Origin: Marinobacter azerbaijanicus
Lineage (GTDB): Bacteria; Pseudomonadota; Gammaproteobacteria; Pseudomonadales; Oleiphilaceae
Length of the DNA stretch: 64,000 nt
Assembly (NCBI RefSeq): GCF_030250645.1
Contig: NZ_JASSVS010000009.1
Span: 62,001-126,000 of the forward strand
Direction of reading: 5' to 3'
The notes below the pieces were generated by a model, which was not told where the DNA came from, did not search any database, and saw only the letters and a program-made list of their open reading frames with translations. Positions 18,024 to 26,123 of the stretch are shown one piece after another (position 1 is the first letter of the stretch; each line of letters opens with the position of its first letter). The position numbers were made by a program, and so were the translations under genes.

Positions 18024-19013
18024 TCAGAGCCTCTCTACCTCATCCTGTTCGAACATGATGTGCAGGAATGGCTGATTCTTACCGTTGGGCAGCTCGAAGG
18101 CAGTGGGAACAGGTGAAAATACCGGCCCCTTACTGGTGCCCTTGATAGGTGGCATCATCAGGTGAGTGTGGTGCTCCTGCCCTCCTATATGACGCTCCTC
18201 TGGCGCCAACGGCAGATCCCCGGTGTGGACCAGTTCGTAGTCCTTGTTCCGTACCACTTCGGAGGTCATCAGGTGCATTACGCGATGATCGTCCACCAGC
18301 TCGCCGTTGATGTGTAGTTCCCCTACACCCCAGAGGGCAGCGACGGTATCGACTTTTGGCATTAGCGGGCTACCTGTGCCGTTGGTACCGTGGTGAACCG
18401 AGTCCAGCATCACGCCCCCCTCGGTTTGATAACCGGGAAATGGCGGCTTGACCACATGGTCCAGCACCACTCGGTATTCGTTACCCTGGGGGTCCAGAAA
18501 TTCCGCCGTAAACTCTGCCGTGTCCGGCGTTTGGCCGGGCTTGCCTGGCGGGTCGGTTTTCACCATGTCGGTGAAAGTGGCTTCGAAGCTGCCCTGAATA
18601 ATCCGCGCATCGTTGGAAAACGGCGTTGGCTGGGCGAATACGTAATCACCGTCGGGCGTTACCTTTCGGGCCTTCTCCGGGGCAGCCACCATAATCGGAA
18701 CCTGCTTTAAAAGCTCCGGAACGGTTGCCGGCCCCTTGGCCTGCGTTGCTGCCTTAATCTTGGGCTCAAGGAGCATCTTCGGATTATCCGGCGTGCCAAA
18801 AGTTTCGCGGTCCAGTTTTCGGGGCCCAGGTAAAACCCAGTAGGTCACTTTGCCCTCTTCCTGTGTAACCCGCGTTTCGGCAAGCGGTTTCGATGTTTTT
18901 TCTCCGGAGTTCCCGGAATAGGCGCAACCTGCAAGAAACGCCGATGCCACCATTGCAGCCAGTGGCAGGGTGACAAAATTGGGTTTGCTGTTGGATTTGC
19001 TCATGAAAAACAT
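18024..19013 (-). CDS. Lipoprotein of unknown function
   Basis: A 329-residue protein starting at 19013, with GGGAGG ten bases upstream. The lipobox is AFLAGC (Cys about residue 27), so it is membrane-anchored. I do not recognise the mature domain. It contains a His-rich segment (HIGGQEHHTHLMMPP, near residue 290), another near HVMH/VHHGTNGTG, and strand-rich sequence. The His-rich parts could bind metal. It is transcribed toward the cupredoxin from an ECF-type promoter. Nearest alternatives are uncharacterised hypothetical families of marine gammaproteobacteria. Confidence 0.75.
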   Translation of the reverse strand: MFFMSKSNSKPNFVTLPLAAMVASAFLAGCAYSGNSGEKTSKPLAETRVTQEEGKVTYWVLPGPRKLDRETFGTPDNPKMLLEPKIKAATQAKGPATVPELLKQVPIMVAAPEKARKVTPDGDYVFAQPTPFSNDARIIQGSFEATFTDMVKTDPPGKPGQTPDTAEFTAEFLDPQGNEYRVVLDHVVKPPFPGYQTEGGVMLDSVHHGTNGTGSPLMPKVDTVAALWGVGELHINGELVDDHRVMHLMTSEVVRNKDYELVHTGDLPLAPEERHIGGQEHHTHLMMPPIKGTSKGPVFSPVPTAFELPNGKNQPFLHIMFEQDEVERL

Positions 19014-19110
19014 GGTTGTCTTTCCTCCCGTTGTTACCTTGGAGTGAGCAGCCGCAATCTGCGATCTACGGCCCATGATATTGCCTGCCTTAAGCAGGTT
19101 TTATGATAGT

Positions 19111-19136
19111 GACACTTACCTCTGGCCAGTGTTACA
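19111..19136 (-). promoter_or_regulatory. ECF-type promoter of the lipoprotein-cupredoxin unit
   Basis: Read on the minus strand: TGTAAC at 19136-19131, a 15-base spacer, GTGTC at 19115-19111, about 98 bases upstream of the lipoprotein start. It is identical in both elements and spacing to the DUF547 promoter. Confidence 0.75.
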
Positions 19137-19169
19137 AGTGAATGTAGCTCATGGAAAACGGGTAGTCGT

Positions 19170-20402
19170 CTAAAGCGCCAGGTGGCCATCGCCCCGGGCG
19201 GCGATTGCGGCGAACTGGCGGATTTCCTTCGCCAGTCTCTGGTGATTTTTCAACCCGGTTTGCCATTCTTCCGGCACGTCATGGCTGCCCGCTGCCAGTA
19301 ACAGTCCCAGCACCATGCCCCGATGCACGCTGTCGCCTCCGGCCTCTGCATTGGCCCTGAGCGTGCCGATGAAATCACAATTCTGCTGATTGCCGAGCGC
19401 CGCCATTAGCGGTAGCGCCTGTTCGATATAGCACGCGGTTGCGAAGTACTCCGGGTTTTGCGCTGCGGCGCTCTTGCTCAGAAAGCTCATGTGCAGGCGC
19501 CAGATTTCATCCGCGGGAATATTGCCCGGGCCATCGTGGTCACGATATGCTTGGAACAGTGCCTGGCCTGAGACAGCCGGCGCCGGGAGCTGCTGGAGCA
19601 ACTCCCTGAAGATGGTTTCCGGGGCTTCACCGTTCACCAGTCGTAGTAAGGCAGGCACCAGCAGGCTAAGGCCGCTACTGACCATTTCCGAGCGATGGGT
19701 CAGTTGCTGGTGGCCAAGTGCCATGCCAGTGGCCAGATAGGGGTTGCCCGGGTCCAGCAATGCCAGTACCAGTGGTCTTACCAGCCCGCCAACACTGCCG
19801 ATGGACCATACGCGGCGCTGATGTTCGGCGCAGTTTTCCGGTGCTTCCCCCAGGCTGTAATGCTCGAACCAGCGCCGCAGGTAAATTTCGGTGTAAGGGT
19901 CCCTGTTGTCACGGGGTTGGGTCATATACCGGATAAAATCGTCCAGAAACCCGTCCTGGCTGTAACCGCTCCGGTTGATGATGGAGCGCATCAGCACACG
20001 GATCAGCCCCGCACCGAGGGTGGATTCCCCCGCCTCAAGGCGGTGGTGATAATGCATGCGCTTATCCAGAGCGGCGGTTGCGTTGCCATGCTCCCCGTCA
20101 CGGTCTTCAAGCGAGAAGCCGAAGTCACTATAGGTGGTGTGGTAAAAGCGGGCATGCTGATGGAGGATGTCGTAGTTCCGCCCGGCGGCCCTCGCCTTCT
20201 CTACGTCCGGCTGATAGCCCATGCCCAGCATGAAAGCGTCCGGATGGGGATGGGGGGCTGGGTAGTAGCGGTCTATGCCTCCGGGGAACTGTTTGCGGAT
20301 ATTCTCTGGGGAATAGAACCAGTGCACCGGCATCGCCAGTGCATCACCGATGAAAGCGCCCCAGAGGGCATTTTCAATTCGCTGGACAACGGAGTGGCTC
20401 AT
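19170..20402 (-). CDS. ADP-ribosylglycohydrolase (DraG/J1-crystallin-like) protein 1
   Basis: A 410-residue protein of the DraG superfamily. The N-terminal motif is GAFIGDALAMPVHWFYSPE and the C-terminal one is EAGGDSVHRGMVLGLLLAAG, where DraG and ARH enzymes have GGDTDT. The second metal-binding Asp is therefore absent, as in J1-crystallin-like members. True ADP-ribosyl hydrolysis is uncertain; a different N-glycosidic or related hydrolysis is possible. It is last in a minus-strand run with a cystine-type ABC importer, a second DraG-like gene, a Rieske ferredoxin and a desaturase. Confidence 0.82.
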   Translation of the reverse strand: MSHSVVQRIENALWGAFIGDALAMPVHWFYSPENIRKQFPGGIDRYYPAPHPHPDAFMLGMGYQPDVEKARAAGRNYDILHQHARFYHTTYSDFGFSLEDRDGEHGNATAALDKRMHYHHRLEAGESTLGAGLIRVLMRSIINRSGYSQDGFLDDFIRYMTQPRDNRDPYTEIYLRRWFEHYSLGEAPENCAEHQRRVWSIGSVGGLVRPLVLALLDPGNPYLATGMALGHQQLTHRSEMVSSGLSLLVPALLRLVNGEAPETIFRELLQQLPAPAVSGQALFQAYRDHDGPGNIPADEIWRLHMSFLSKSAAAQNPEYFATACYIEQALPLMAALGNQQNCDFIGTLRANAEAGGDSVHRGMVLGLLLAAGSHDVPEEWQTGLKNHQRLAKEIRQFAAIAARGDGHLAL

Positions 20403-20434
20403 TCTGGATATCTCCCTTGTCGATGTGTTGACCT

Positions 20435-21181
20435 TTACACAGGGTTGGTGGCGAGGATCTTCTTCAGAAAGTCCTTTGTCCGCGGATCCTGTGGGTTGTA
20501 GAAGATCTCGCTGGGCGGCCCCTGCTCCACAATGCGGCCGCCGTCGATAAAAATCACCCGGTCGGCTACGTCCCTGGCGAAAGACATTTCGTGGGTGACC
20601 ACCATCATGGTCTGGCGTTCTGACGCCAGCTGTTTCATCAGCCCCAGTACTTCCTCCACCCACTCAGGGTCCAGCGACGACGTGGGCTCATCGAACAGGA
20701 TGACCTCGGCACCGGCGGCCATGGCGCGGCCGATACCGACCCGTTGCTGCTGGCCGCCGGACATGGATGCGGGATAGGCATCTGCTTTTTCCCCCAGGCC
20801 GATCTGGTCGAGGATCTCGCGGGCTCTTCGGTAAGCCTTTTCTTTGGGCCATTTATCCACCACCAGCAAGCGTTCGGCGATGTTCTGCAGTGCTGTCTTG
20901 TTGGCAAACAGCGCATAGTTCTGGAACACGAAGGCGGTTCGCCGCCGCATGGAGAGAATCTCTGCCCGACTGGCTTTTTTCACATCCACGGTGAGGTCGC
21001 CAACAGTCATGGTGCCGGCGGTGGGTTGTTCCAGGAAATTGATGCAGCGCAGCAGGGTGGATTTACCGGTGCCCGAAGGCCCGATAATCACGACAATTTC
21101 GCCCTTATCAATCGTGAGATCGATGCCGTCGAGTACCACGGTCGTGCCAAAATGCTTGCTCAGTGACTCCAGTTTGATCAT
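20435..21181 (-). CDS. Amino acid ABC importer ATPase (cystine/polar amino acid type)
   Basis: A 248-residue ABC ATPase of the GlnQ/TcyN group: Walker [10 protein letters not shown], signature [16 protein letters not shown], Walker [15 protein letters not shown], and the switch His in [16 protein letters not shown]. It overlaps the permease stop by 4 bases and works with the permease and binding protein encoded upstream. The whole set most resembles cystine importers, but the DraG-like and oxygenase-type neighbours suggest a different zwitterionic substrate. Confidence 0.92.
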   Translation of the reverse strand: MIKLESLSKHFGTTVVLDGIDLTIDKGEIVVIIGPSGTGKSTLLRCINFLEQPTAGTMTVGDLTVDVKKASRAEILSMRRRTAFVFQNYALFANKTALQNIAERLLVVDKWPKEKAYRRAREILDQIGLGEKADAYPASMSGGQQQRVGIGRAMAAGAEVILFDEPTSSLDPEWVEEVLGLMKQLASERQTMMVVTHEMSFARDVADRVIFIDGGRIVEQGPPSEIFYNPQDPRTKDFLKKILATNPV

Positions 21182-21852
21182 CGGCTATAGGCCCTGTTCA
21201 GGCGGATTTCCAGGTGGTTCTGCAGCTTGGAAAGCAGTTCAACCACAATCCAGTACATGATGGCGGCCACAATGAACGCCTCGAAGTACAGGAAGCTGCC
21301 GGCGGCTTCCTTCTGGGTTGCTCCCATCAGTTCAGTGACTCCCAGGGTAAAGGCGAGGGAGGTAGCCTTGATCATGTCGATGAAGTAGTTCATCAGTGTG
21401 GGCAACGCCACCCGTGTGGCCTGGGGCAGCACGATCCGCCGCATCATCTGGCCATTGGTCATGCCGATCGACAGCGCCGCTTCGGTCTGGCTGCGATCAA
21501 CACCCACGATGGCGGCCCGGATCGATTCGGCCATGTAGGCGGAGAAGTGCATGGTCAGGCCCATGATGGTTGCCGTAATACCATCGATCACTGTCAACGC
21601 ACTGGCCAGTTGCGGCAACCCGTAGTAGAACAGGAACAGTTGCACCAGCAGAGGTGTGCCCCTGAAAAAGGAGATGAAGACGATGGTCAGCTGGTTGAGC
21701 ACCGGGATGCGAAGCACCCGGATGACGGCAAACAGGCAGGCGAGAATCAGGGCAAACACCATGCCGATACCGGCCAGTTGCAGAGTGAGGGGCAGGTACC
21801 TGAGCAGGACAGGTACCAGCCCAAGCATATACTCGACGTTCAACACGTCCAT
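21178..21852 (-). CDS. Amino acid ABC importer permease (HisMQ/TcyL type)
   Basis: A 224-residue inner-membrane permease of the polar amino acid family. It has about five hydrophobic segments, the family N-terminal [19 protein letters not shown], and the EAA loop [22 protein letters not shown] near residue 140 that docks on the ATPase. It is coupled to the ATPase gene by a 4-base overlap and follows the binding-protein gene by 26 bases. Confidence 0.92.
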   Translation of the reverse strand: MDVLNVEYMLGLVPVLLRYLPLTLQLAGIGMVFALILACLFAVIRVLRIPVLNQLTIVFISFFRGTPLLVQLFLFYYGLPQLASALTVIDGITATIMGLTMHFSAYMAESIRAAIVGVDRSQTEAALSIGMTNGQMMRRIVLPQATRVALPTLMNYFIDMIKATSLAFTLGVTELMGATQKEAAGSFLYFEAFIVAAIMYWIVVELLSKLQNHLEIRLNRAYSR

Positions 21853-21878
21853 AGGGAATCAGGCCTCGGTATTGCCCC

Positions 21879-22634
21879 TCAGGGCCGGGTGATGTCCGTG
21901 CCGAACCATTTCTCTGAAATGGACGCCAGGGTTCCGTCGTCGCGCAGGGCTGCCAGGGCTTCGTTAACCTCGTCCCGCAGGGCCCGTCCGGCCTCGGTGT
22001 CGCGGAACGGATAGGCGTTGGTGATTTGCGAGAAGGTGGGGCCGGCCAACTCCAGTGGCAGAGGCTTCTCCTTGATGATCTGGCTGGCGCTGACCCGGTC
22101 CATCACAAACGCATCAACGCGACCCAGGGCGGTGTCCCGCTCCAGGTTGCTCTCATAGGTTTTGATATCAATCTCGTCCGCGTAGGGTAGCTCGCGCAGC
22201 AGTGCCTCGAAGTTGGAGCCGAGGTTTACGGCAACGGTTTTCCCCTTGAGGTCTTCCACGCTCTCGACTTCGGTGTTGCCTTTCTTGGTCACCACCTGGG
22301 CACCGTCATAGACGTAGGGCTCGCTGAAAATATACGCCTTCTGCCGCTCTTCGGTGATGGTGATCTGGTTGGCAACGGTGTCGATACGCCCGGATTCCAG
22401 CATGCCAAACAGGCCCGAGAAGTTGGCGGTTTCGTACTTGATGTCACGTCCCATCTCCTTGCCAATGGCGTTCATGACATCGACGTCGAAGCCTTTGAGC
22501 TCATCCTGCTCTACAAAGGTAAACGGGAAATACTGGCCGGACATCCCGACCCTCAGGGGGCCATCCTGGGCAAGCAAAGGTGCGCTTGCGAATATGGCAA
22601 TCGTCAATAACGTGTTGATCAATAGTGTTTTCAT
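21879..22634 (-). CDS. Periplasmic amino acid-binding protein (FliY/cystine-binding-like)
   Basis: A 251-residue solute-binding protein with a signal peptide (to about APLLAQ) and a SBP_bac_3 domain. GFDVDVMNAIGKEMG, the ANQITITEERQKAYIFSEPYVY segment and GSNFEALLRE resemble cystine-binding FliY/TcyA proteins. The ribosome binding site AAGGAGG precedes the ATG. It is the first gene of the ABC set. A long inverted repeat (22649-22705) lies in its upstream region and may be an operator. The true ligand is unknown. Confidence 0.88.
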   Translation of the reverse strand: MKTLLINTLLTIAIFASAPLLAQDGPLRVGMSGQYFPFTFVEQDELKGFDVDVMNAIGKEMGRDIKYETANFSGLFGMLESGRIDTVANQITITEERQKAYIFSEPYVYDGAQVVTKKGNTEVESVEDLKGKTVAVNLGSNFEALLRELPYADEIDIKTYESNLERDTALGRVDAFVMDRVSASQIIKEKPLPLELAGPTFSQITNAYPFRDTEAGRALRDEVNEALAALRDDGTLASISEKWFGTDITRP

Positions 22635-22648
22635 AATAACCTCCTTCC

Positions 22649-22705
22649 GACGTGCATCTTACTTGAAGCATAGTCGTGGGTGAAAATTGGGCAATGATGC
22701 ACGTC
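22649..22705. repeat. Inverted repeat (possible operator pair) upstream of the ABC importer
   Basis: Perfect 10-base inverted arms, GACGTGCATC at 22649-22658 and GATGCACGTC at 22696-22705, separated by 37 bases. They lie between the binding-protein start and the end of the preceding DraG-like gene. The arm spacing (about 47 bases centre to centre, 4-5 helical turns) would suit a looping regulator; a transcript hairpin is the alternative. No regulator gene is adjacent. Confidence 0.5.
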
Positions 22706-23879
22706 ACCGGCTGTTAACCAGACGCTCAATATCCGTGAGAATATCAGCGGCATCGGTCACGCGCGCCAGCCAGCTCAGAGGGATGCCGCGTTCTCCACCC
22801 ACCCCATGCAGTGCCGCCATGGCCGGCCCGATGATCCAGGCCCGACCACAGGAATCGCCGCCGCAATGAATGTTGGCGCGAACGGCTTCGGTATAGCTGG
22901 TGGCATGGCTGAGGATGTGAAAGATCACCGGCATGGCTTCGTGCAGATAACAGGTGCGTCCGAAATTGTCGCCGGCTTTGACCGCATCCAGCGAGGAACC
23001 GGATAGGGCGTTGTCCAGACTTTCCCGGTCCGGCGCCTCGGCTTTGACAGTTTCCAGGGCTGCCGACATGGGTTTGCCCTGGAAAAGCTGGTCGAGAAGT
23101 GTCGCGGCGGATTTTGCCCAGGCTACGGCTTCATCGTTGTGATTGGTTACCCGAACCGCGGCTTCAGTCACCTCCATCAGCCTGTCGTTGCCGCAATAAC
23201 TGGCTACCAGTGGCGGCAACTTGGATACTGCCGGCAATTGCATGTCGTCGGCACCGCTTTCCGGCAGCAGGTGTCGGTCGATGGTTTCGGCGAGGTAAAC
23301 GCCTGCTTCCTGTATCTCGGGTTCCTGATAGGTAAGGCTGATGGCCTTGCGAACCGGGTCAGCCAATTGATCGCCACTCAGGCGTCGGGTGTAGGGCAAA
23401 ACTTTCTGCACCAGTATCCGTTTCTGCTTTTCGGTCAGTTTGGCAGTGGTGCCCGATTGCGCCTGTTCAATGGCATTCTGCTCGATAGTGTTCAGATTGT
23501 TGAGAGTGACCCGGGTGGGATTGTCGATATAACCCTGCCAGTGGCCGCCAGGTCCGAAAAACGCCCGGAAGCGCCTCTGATAATCCCGGATATCCAGTTG
23601 GCCGTCACTGGCCAGAATACTGTCGGTCAGTACCCCGGTCGCCGCTCCGTAGTGGCTGATGTCCCCTGACTGCTTGCCGCCGTGCGCAAAGTAGCCGAAT
23701 CCACCTTTGAAATAATCGGCCTTCGGGGCCAGGAATTCCGGCGACTGTCCACCCACCTCATGGATTCGCTGGCTGTCATACAGCCAGTGCAAACCGAGGC
23801 TGGCCGCATCGGCAACCCAGCCGCCAGCAAGAGCGGCGATTATGGCGGGTTTTCTTTCGATCGACACGTTGCTGGTCAT
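22704..23879 (-). CDS. ADP-ribosylglycohydrolase (DraG/J1-crystallin-like) protein 2
   Basis: A 391-residue DraG-superfamily protein. It begins with a degenerate first motif (GGWVADAASLGLHWLYDSQRI) and ends with HCGGDSCGRAWIIGPAMAALHG, again lacking the second Asp of GGDTDT. The HWLYD motif is shared with the other two paralogues here and marks the same J1-crystallin-like branch. The start at 23879 has GAGG seven bases upstream. It lies between the Rieske gene (73 bases upstream) and the ABC importer (69 bases downstream). Substrate unknown. Confidence 0.82.
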   Translation of the reverse strand: MTSNVSIERKPAIIAALAGGWVADAASLGLHWLYDSQRIHEVGGQSPEFLAPKADYFKGGFGYFAHGGKQSGDISHYGAATGVLTDSILASDGQLDIRDYQRRFRAFFGPGGHWQGYIDNPTRVTLNNLNTIEQNAIEQAQSGTTAKLTEKQKRILVQKVLPYTRRLSGDQLADPVRKAISLTYQEPEIQEAGVYLAETIDRHLLPESGADDMQLPAVSKLPPLVASYCGNDRLMEVTEAAVRVTNHNDEAVAWAKSAATLLDQLFQGKPMSAALETVKAEAPDRESLDNALSGSSLDAVKAGDNFGRTCYLHEAMPVIFHILSHATSYTEAVRANIHCGGDSCGRAWIIGPAMAALHGVGGERGIPLSWLARVTDAADILTDIERLVNSR

Positions 23880-23952
23880 TGGAAATCCTCGCTGGTCGGG
23901 TTTCATGGTTGAATGTCAGGGAATGTACGCCTGATACCAGTCACAGGCTCAG

Positions 23953-24267
23953 TCAGAGCCGAATCTGAACCTGCCCGTCCCGCACCCGCACTTCAAGCGT
24001 CCGCATTGACCTGGTCGCGGGCGCGGCGATGGGCCGTCCGTCGCGAACGTCAAAGGCCCCCTGATGCAGCGGGCATTCGATGACGTGATCGTCGAAATAA
24101 CCGTCGCACAGATCTGCACCGCCATGGGTGCAACGCGCGAGCGAGGCATAGATCCCGGTAGGCGTATCGTAGACGGTGATGGTCCGCCGGTCGACCTCGA
24201 CCCGGGTGACCCAGTCCTTCTCCAATTCGTCCACCGCGATCACGTCGCGCCAGGGCTTGTCGCTCAT
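23953..24267 (-). CDS. Rieske [2Fe-2S] ferredoxin
   Basis: A 104-residue small Rieske protein. The cluster ligands are CTH (CTHGGADLCDG) and CPLH (CPLHQGAF), the standard CxH...CxxH pair. It overlaps the desaturase stop by 4 bases and is thus the likely electron donor of that membrane di-iron enzyme, in the same way that rubredoxin serves AlkB. The start at 24267 is the only one consistent with that coupling. No reductase gene is visible nearby. Confidence 0.9.
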   Translation of the reverse strand: MSDKPWRDVIAVDELEKDWVTRVEVDRRTITVYDTPTGIYASLARCTHGGADLCDGYFDDHVIECPLHQGAFDVRDGRPIAAPATRSMRTLEVRVRDGQVQIRL

Positions 24268-25202
24268 GCCTGCGCCTCCTGGATCTGACGCAGGATGTCC
24301 CTGTGCGCGCCCAGATAGCCGCCCGGCTCGACATGAACATGGGCGCGCAGCTTTTTGTGCAGGCGCGGCAGGGTGTGGTAGGGAACCAGGGGCACATAGT
24401 GATGTTCGGCGTGGTAGTTCATGTTCCAGCACAGGAACCGCCACGGGGCCGAGACCAGATTGGTGCGGGTGTTCTCGCTCATTTTCGCCACGGTCGGGCG
24501 ACCCACATGCTCTGTCATCCGGATGAAACGCATCACCGGTTCGCCGAGGAACAGCGGAATGATCCAGTACCAGATCAGCCCCCACCAGCCGGTGACTGCC
24601 ATGCCCGCGAAGATCAGCCCGTATGTTCCAAGGATGATTCGTGCGTCCCGAAACACGGCGGCATGTTCCTCCTTGGGGATGAAGCGTTTTTCCGCGTCAG
24701 AAAGCCGCCCCATGGCGTGGCGCGAAACCTCGGTGAACTTGGTCTTCCAGTAGGGGATAGCGGACAGGTAGAACAGGTATTCACCATAGGTCTTCGGCAT
24801 CGGGATCAGCTCCGGGTCCTTGCCGTACAGCTGGGTATAGGTGTGATGATCGCAATGCTCATAGCGGAAGAAGCGGTGCGGCAGCAGGATAATAAATCCG
24901 CAGATCTGCCCGACGATATTGTTCAGCTTGCGGGTGCGGAACACGGTGTAATGCACGCATTCATGCTGTAGCGAGAAATGATGCACCAGCACGATTCCCT
25001 GCAGGAACATGGCGGGCCAGATCAGCCAACTGTTCCATGCAAAGGTAATCAGCGTTGTGGTTCCGGCCAGTACCAGCACCCACAGCGCCAGATGGCGAAT
25101 AGCGGGCCCGTCGGAGCGTTGCATCAGGACTTTCAATTCTTCACGGCTCAGCTTGCCCTCTGCAAGTGCCTGGGTCTGGGGTGTGACAATGCCTTGCGTC
25201 AT
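24264..25202 (-). CDS. Membrane fatty-acid-desaturase-family di-iron oxygenase
   Basis: A 312-residue membrane di-iron enzyme. The three His boxes are HECVH (about residue 80), HCDHH (about 115) and HAEHH (about 263), with paired hydrophobic segments between them. The family includes desaturases and hydroxylases of lipids, alkanes, carotenoids and small quaternary amines. Coupling to a dedicated Rieske ferredoxin and neighbouring transport genes favours hydroxylation or demethylation of an imported small molecule over lipid desaturation; this is inference. Confidence 0.85.
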   Translation of the reverse strand: MTQGIVTPQTQALAEGKLSREELKVLMQRSDGPAIRHLALWVLVLAGTTTLITFAWNSWLIWPAMFLQGIVLVHHFSLQHECVHYTVFRTRKLNNIVGQICGFIILLPHRFFRYEHCDHHTYTQLYGKDPELIPMPKTYGEYLFYLSAIPYWKTKFTEVSRHAMGRLSDAEKRFIPKEEHAAVFRDARIILGTYGLIFAGMAVTGWWGLIWYWIIPLFLGEPVMRFIRMTEHVGRPTVAKMSENTRTNLVSAPWRFLCWNMNYHAEHHYVPLVPYHTLPRLHKKLRAHVHVEPGGYLGAHRDILRQIQEAQA

Positions 25203-25364
25203 TGTTGCTAATCCACGAGTTCGGCCAGTTCAGGAACATTTACGCAGGAAACGGCATTGTTTCTCACCGTAGCACGCTCCAATTCGGGGGCCCTCAGTGT
25301 AACAATTGATGCCGCTCGTTGGTCTCTTGAACGTAGACCAAGTTACCGGGAAAGGATAAGTACC

Positions 25365-26123
25365 ATGACTCGATCCAAAGTAGAGTTTGCAAACGCACAG
25401 GGCCATAACCTTGCCGGCCTGCTGGAGCTGCCGGGCCAAGGCAAGCCCCGTGCAATGGCCCTGTTTGCACATTGCTTCACCTGCGGTAAAGACATCGCCG
25501 CCGCGTCGCGGATAGGGCGCGCCCTGGCGAAGCATGGCATCGGCGTATTGCGTTTCGACTTTACCGGTCTGGGCAGCAGTGACGGCGATTTCGGCAATAC
25601 CAGTTTTTCCTCCAACATTGAGGACCTGCTGTCGGCTTCCGAATACCTTGCCGAACAGTATCAGGCACCCCGCATTATTATCGGCCACAGCCTTGGCGGC
25701 GCTGCGGTACTGGCGGCTGCCCAGCGCATGCCTTCCATTGAGGCGGTTGCCACCATCGGGGCTCCGGCCACCGCCGATCACGTCCAGCATCTGTTCGACG
25801 CAAAGAGCAGTGAGATCCGCGAGCTGGGTGAAGCCGAGGTAACCCTGGCCGGCCGGACGTTCAATGTTAAGTCGCAGATGCTGGATGATCTGGTGCAGTG
25901 GAATACGCCGGACCACATTGGCAACCTGCGCAAGGCGTTGATCATCTTTCACTCGCCGGTTGACCAGGTTGTGGATATCAGCGAAGCGGCCACCATCTAT
26001 CAGGCTGCGAAGCACCCCAAGAGCTTTATTTCCCTGGACAATGCCGACCACCTGCTTTCAAGAGCTGCGGATGCGGAATACGTGGCGGATATGTTGGTGG
26101 CCTGGTCCAGTCGATATCTATAG
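25365..26123 (+). CDS. Alpha/beta hydrolase
   Basis: A 252-residue serine hydrolase fold. The nucleophile elbow is GHSLGG (about residue 107), the oxyanion region is FAHCFTCGKD, and the late Asp/His are in SPVDQVV and DNADHLLS. It matches the hydrolase half of bifunctional alpha/beta hydrolase-OsmC proteins, but the OsmC domain is absent: the ORF ends right after the hydrolase domain. The start at 25365 has AAAGGA upstream. It lies between the desaturase and the third DraG-like gene, on the opposite strand to both. Substrate unknown. Confidence 0.85.
   Translation: MTRSKVEFANAQGHNLAGLLELPGQGKPRAMALFAHCFTCGKDIAAASRIGRALAKHGIGVLRFDFTGLGSSDGDFGNTSFSSNIEDLLSASEYLAEQYQAPRIIIGHSLGGAAVLAAAQRMPSIEAVATIGAPATADHVQHLFDAKSSEIRELGEAEVTLAGRTFNVKSQMLDDLVQWNTPDHIGNLRKALIIFHSPVDQVVDISEAATIYQAAKHPKSFISLDNADHLLSRAADAEYVADMLVAWSSRYL

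Noticed and set aside
25298-25324. TGTAAC before the alpha/beta hydrolase, as another ECF-type promoter
   Set aside because: At the 15-base spacing the downstream element reads TTGGT, and GGTC only appears one base further. The match is too weak to add to the set.
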